The translations under genes were made by a program, and so were the position numbers. A stretch of 64,000 nt of DNA from Ceratotherium simum simum. Taxonomy: Eukaryota; Chordata; Mammalia; Perissodactyla; Rhinocerotidae. This document shows, piece by piece, positions 59,906-64,000 of this stretch. The notes beneath the pieces were generated by a model. The model saw only the letters and a list, made by a program, of their open reading frames with translations. It ran no database searches and was not told the DNA's origin. Every line of letters begins with the position of its first letter. Within the stretch, counting starts at the first letter, position 1. The stretch covers positions 1,107,443 to 1,171,442 of the forward strand of contig NW_004454266.1 in the NCBI RefSeq assembly GCF_000283155.1, in the 5' to 3' direction.

Positions 59906-61284
59906 ATGAATGTACCAGGCTACCATGACATTTAACATTCTTTAGTATTTGTGCATGAAAATATTTGCTTTCTTATTACTTTTTATGCTTCTAGTGAAGA
60001 CACGTATTGTAAGAAGTGTACGTCTTTGTATTCCCCATATCCCCTAGTGTGATGTTTTATTCACTGCAGGATATCATTCTAGGATATTATGTTTGTGGAA
60101 TAGATGAATGAAGTAGAGAGAGTGGAGAGTGTGATTTAGTTGGTTATAAAGTTTTTTAAGTTTAAGTAAACTTCTGTAGTCACAATTGCTCATTACTTGA
60201 GCAACTACTAACAATTTTAGTCTTTTTGTGTCAGCATGTATTTCTCATCAAATATTTCAAAAGTGGGAAACAGCCAAGGTTCATTCTTTGACTATATGCT
60301 CTTCTATCTCAATGTGGTCTATCTCTTTCATTTTCTTTCTTTCTTTCTTTGTTTTTCATTTATCTCAATAACACCTTTATTTTTTAGCTTTCCTTTTTAT
60401 CTATTATTAAAAAATTTTTATTGCAGTAAGAACATTTAACATGAGACCTACCCTCTTAAATGTTTAAGTGCACAATACAGTATAGGAAATTATTGTTCAA
60501 AAGGTATGACGTTTCAGTTATGCAAAATGATATGAAGATCTGCTATACAACATGGTTCCTATACTTAACATTACTTCTATGCATTAAATATTAACCCTAT
60601 GCCACTGACTCTCACTTCGTACATGTACAGCTTTTATTTCTATCCTAAATTCAGTCAAGTCTCAGAAGCCCAAATGTTGTTTTAACCCAAATTCATCATC
60701 CTTTTGTCAAAATAAATTTCTGTATTTTTTTAAATCAATGGCACCATAATTGTCACATCCTATTTCTATCTTATTAGTTTTTTTTTCCCTTCCTGATGTG
60801 CTTCCTGTGATTAGTTCAGAGCTCTGAACAAAGATAGCATTTTGTTAAAGCTGTAGCTGTTGACTTTCAATATACTAAAGAAAATAAGTAAAGTAATATT
60901 AAAAAGAATAAAAATAAAATACACATAATAAAATCTAGGGAAATGAATTTCAAAACAAACATGCCAGCATACAACTAGAGAGGTTCACAGACAATTTGAG
61001 TTGTTTCTTCTCATAACACAATTGGAAGGACAGTAAGAACTATGGAGAGTAGGAATGAAGACAGAGGAGAGCCAATAATAATGATGTTAAACACCTGAGA
61101 AACTGGGAGCACCTAAAACATGGAGCTCAGGTGCAGGGACTCACCTCAGTGTTAGGAATGAAGGAGGAACTGATAAGCGTGCCTGTGGATTTGGAGACTA
61201 AAAACTGATGGAGTTCCTGACTGATGGTTTGTTTGACTTTGTAATTTAAGAAAAAGAAAATAATGACAATTTTTTTACCTGTAA
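59906..61284. other. Intergenic; no gene seen
   Basis: AT-rich. A short antisense L1 3'-end-like stretch occurs at about 60,410-60,620 ('aatacagtataggaaattat'). Confidence 0.45.
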
Positions 61285-61968
61285 TATACCATTATTTTTT
61301 AATTGAGATTTAATAGTTAATAAAATACACAAAATGTAAGGGAACATTTGGACAAAATTTGACTAGTATTGTCTAATGACTCTAATCTAGATATAAATTG
61401 CATTCATCACCCCAGAAAATTTCCTCTACATCCTGTTCCAATCAATTCTCCCACTCCCTCCAGAAAAACCACTCTTCATGTTTATATCATTCTAAGTTAA
61501 TTTTGCCTCTTCTAGAGTTTCATGTAAGTAAAATCATACAGTATGTATTTTGTGCTTAGTTTCTTTTGATCAACATAATGCTTTATGATTCTTCCATGTT
61601 TTTGAGCATATCAGTAGTTTGTTCTTTTTTATTGCTGAGTAGTATTCCATTATATATGAATTTACTGTAATTTATCCTTTCAACAGTTGATAGACATTTG
61701 GGCCATTTATAGTTTTGGGCTATACAAATAAAGCTTTTATGGAAATTATTATACAAGTCCTTTCACAGATATATCTGTTCATTTTTCTTGGATAAATAGC
61801 TAGAGATGGAATAGTTGAGTCATAGGATAAGTATATATATAACTCTGTTAGAAACAGGGAATAAATATACCAAACTAGTTATTATATTTTATTCTCCCAC
61901 TAGCAGTATATGAGTTCCATGTTGTTCCATGTCCTTGCAAACACACTTGATATTATCAATTATTTTTA
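61285..61968 (-). mobile_element. L1 3' UTR/ORF2 end, antisense (left part)
   Basis: The reverse-complement L1 3' region is clear in 'ttgctgagtagtattccatt' (61,632-61,651) and the following text. It breaks off at about 61,968 and resumes at 63,799. Confidence 0.8.
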
Positions 61969-63798
61969 AAGCAACAGATGGGATTTATTGGCTTATGTAT
62001 CTGAGAAGTCCAGAAGAGGTGGAATTCAAGCATGGTTCCATCAGGGCTCTGACCATTTGTTTGTGATTCTCTTGGATCTGGTCCCATCCATGGGGCTTCA
62101 TCCTCACTTTATATTCCAGGAGCATCCAAGGTTACAGGCCTCCTTCTTTTTCTAGGGGTAAAGTTAGATCCCTCCCCCTCTTCCATTTCTAAAGCACTGT
62201 AAGAAAGGTCTTGAGCTTTGTCTGAGTTGGTCTTGCTTGAGCCAATTCTACCTCTCAGAGTGTCTGATTCTAAATGGCTGTTTAAGGAAACAAAGGAGAC
62301 TGAGTTGGTGAGCACCTGTAAGTGTCATTTGGGCCCCAGGGCTCACTGGAGTCAGGAGGAGTTGCTGCCAAATTGTTGGAGGAGGTAATTGTGAGTACGG
62401 TACCACCAGTTGGCCCATCAACCAGACCCAGGCAATCAGAGGCTCCTCACTCCCTACCCTGTCCTTGGAACGTACATTCTGCCCACTGTTCCCAGAGTGG
62501 GAACCGTTTTCAAGGGCACAGTCTTGAGAGCAATGTGCTGTTGAGACCATCTGGATGGTATATGTGACTGAAGCCAGTTAAGGCCTGTATGTAAACTTTT
62601 ACAATTCTAGCAGGCGAGTACTCATTTTGTGGCCACCCAAGACAAGCCTCGTAAGTAAGTTCCCTTGCTTATTTAAAACTGCCACTTCCCAATCTGGGGT
62701 AGTCTGTCGCTGTCTTTCGTCTCTCCTTGCCCTTTGTGCACAGGAGCCAGTTTCAAATTTCACCCAGGCAACTCCTGAGTTTGTGGATGAACCCAAGTGG
62801 TCTCTGCTCTGACTTGCCAGTGTCTGATTTTACCAAATAATACAATCATCTAGGCAGCAGGACAGTGAAGCTGAGACACCCAGGCCTGAGCCCTTCAGAC
62901 TTCAATATCATATGTGGGTCTGTTTGAAGACCTATGAGGGGCCCAGGATTGAGATTTTGGAGGCTCCACTGTACATGTTGGCAAACACATTGTAATGTGG
63001 CTACATCCCACATTCAATATAAGCAAAAATTAAAGAAGAGTTGTGCTCAATTGCAGTTGAGTAGGTGATAGTGTTATAGTTTGTAAACATTTACTTTTAT
63101 TGATTTTTCTGTTTACTTTTTCATTTTAGGAGGGAATATATTTTCTTGGGCTCTTCCAAAGCTCATAGTCAATAGACCTGGGCCTGTTGACCCTAATGGA
63201 GTAACCAGCCTGCTTAAGTCCAGTGATGGTGATTAGTGGGTGTGCCCCTGAAAGAATACTAGGCCTGAAGCCAGACCTGTGGAAGCTAGTCCCAGTTCTG
63301 CCGTTAACTAGTTGAGTGACCTTGGCAAGGTACCAACCTCTCTGGGCCTTCATGTGGTTATTCATCAGTTGGAGACAAGGTTACCTGCATTTCTTTCTTA
63401 TGTACTTCCCTGAAGGAGCATTCCTTCCAGTTGATAAGAGCAGAGAGGATTAACTGCATCTTGCTGTAGAACCAAGTAAATTCAATTCCTTTAGGGTCCA
63501 TTCAATATGCAGCTGTTGACTGCCTACTTAAAACCAAGCTCTCAACCAAATTCTGAAAATGTGGAGCTTGCTCAGCCGGAGCTCAGCATTCACACTGGTC
63601 TGGTCAGACAGACTTGGAATCAGCAGAGATGTGCGGTAAGGGCACAGTGGGATTCAAGCGAGTGGACTGAGAACCTGAGAGAGCTATGGAAGACGCAAAC
63701 AATGGAAGTGCCTTTTCCTTGCAAAGAAAAGTAAAATACCCAAACCAAGTCAATTCAACAATGATCTGAGGAGAAGCCTGAGAGGTACAGAGGTGCAA
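61969..63798. other. 1.8-kb insertion within L1, origin unknown
   Basis: The L1 is interrupted by about 1.83 kb bounded by similar short sequences: tcaattattttt (61,957-61,968) and tcaattttttaa (63,800-63,811). The first ~1 kb is GC-richer, with an LTR-like part around 62,600-62,770 ('cgtaagtaagttcccttgct', 'gggtagtctgtcgctgtctt'). The second part holds a MIR. Open frames (62248-62550 minus, 62322-62567 plus, 63507-63734 plus) have no recognisable family. It could be an ERV-derived segment, a retrocopy of a non-coding transcript or a composite. Confidence 0.45.
63245..63395 (+). repeat. MIR SINE
   Basis: Sense MIR: 'ctagtcccagttctgccgtt' followed by 'gttgagtgaccttggcaag' and 'cctctctgggccttcatgtg'. 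Confidence 0.85.
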
Positions 63799-64000
63799 GT
63801 CAATTTTTTAATTTAAGCAGTTTTGGTGGGTATATCCTATGATAGTTTTAATTTATATTTCTAAGGTGACTGATGATGTTGAGCATCTTTTATGGACTAA
63901 CTGGCCATTTACATTTCTTCTTTCGTGAAATGTCTTTTCAAGTTTTTCCTTTCTTAATTAGGTCATTTTTCTTTTTAGTATTACCATTTACAAATCTAAA
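63799..64000 (-). mobile_element. L1 antisense, right part
   Basis: The L1 text interrupted at 61,968 continues ('tttaatttaagcagttttgg', 'ggtgactgatgatgttgagc') to the window end. Confidence 0.8.

Noticed and set aside
62248..62567. Overlapping frames on both strands in a GC-richer block
   Set aside because: Open frames are expected by chance in GC-richer DNA. No recognisable protein family is present and the block looks like an inserted repeat.

Overview
This is vertebrate nuclear DNA, almost certainly from a perissodactyl and most likely an equid. The main clue is seven recognisable tRNA-derived SINEs of the equine ERE type, with a 'ggctggcc' head and a repeated 'gatgttagctcagggc / atcttcctca' body or the 'aaagccccagtagatag' variant. 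L1 3' ends of the horse kind, MIR, L2, MaLR/ERVL LTRs and hAT-type fragments fill most of the rest. The sequence is AT-rich and gene-poor. The only protein-coding loci I can support are four single-exon olfactory receptor (OR) reading frames, all on the + strand. Two resemble OR12D3 and two resemble OR5V1. In human these two genes are neighbours in the OR cluster of the extended MHC class I region, so this window is probably the perissodactyl counterpart of that cluster. The species and location are inferred from family recognition, not from a search.

Layout. Positions 1-26,820 hold a tandem duplication of an OR12D3-containing unit. Copy 1 (about 1-18,340) carries an intact 312-codon receptor at 6715-7653. 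Copy 2 (about 18,340-26,820) carries a receptor at 23365-24297 that is broken only by a TGA replacing the arginine of the DRF/DRY motif. The junction between copies lies in a TTCC tract like the one that opens the window. The copies have since diverged in several ways. Each has its own solitary LTR, with the other copy showing the empty site. Copy 2 lost 2,046 bp inside an old L1. Copy 1 gained about 8.8 kb, mostly two L1s in opposite orientation.

Positions 26,900-38,250 are intergenic: three EREs, a hAT-type fragment, an antisense L1 and an MLT1-like LTR. The first OR5V1-like gene is at 38332-39288. Positions 39,900-48,480 are an old sense-strand L1 landscape with nested insertions: an ERVL-type LTR, EREs, a calmodulin processed pseudogene, a younger L1 3' end and a hAT/palindromic transposon nest. 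Positions 48,500-56,700 are mostly unannotated, with a candidate promoter/exon at about 49,700, an L2, and an L1 3' end that contains a 100-N gap. The second OR5V1-like gene is at 57063-58016, with an ERE 46 bp upstream of its probable splice acceptor. The remainder holds an L2 and an antisense L1 split by a 1.8-kb insertion.

Function. The intact genes encode class A seven-transmembrane odorant receptors, which in general couple to the olfactory G protein in sensory cilia. They do not form a pathway together; each would be expressed singly per neuron. I found no previously undescribed type of biological system. The most interesting content is the evolutionary record: reciprocal LTR insertions, a precise loss-of-function at the receptor's key motif, and uneven identity between the OR5V1 paralogues that suggests gene conversion.
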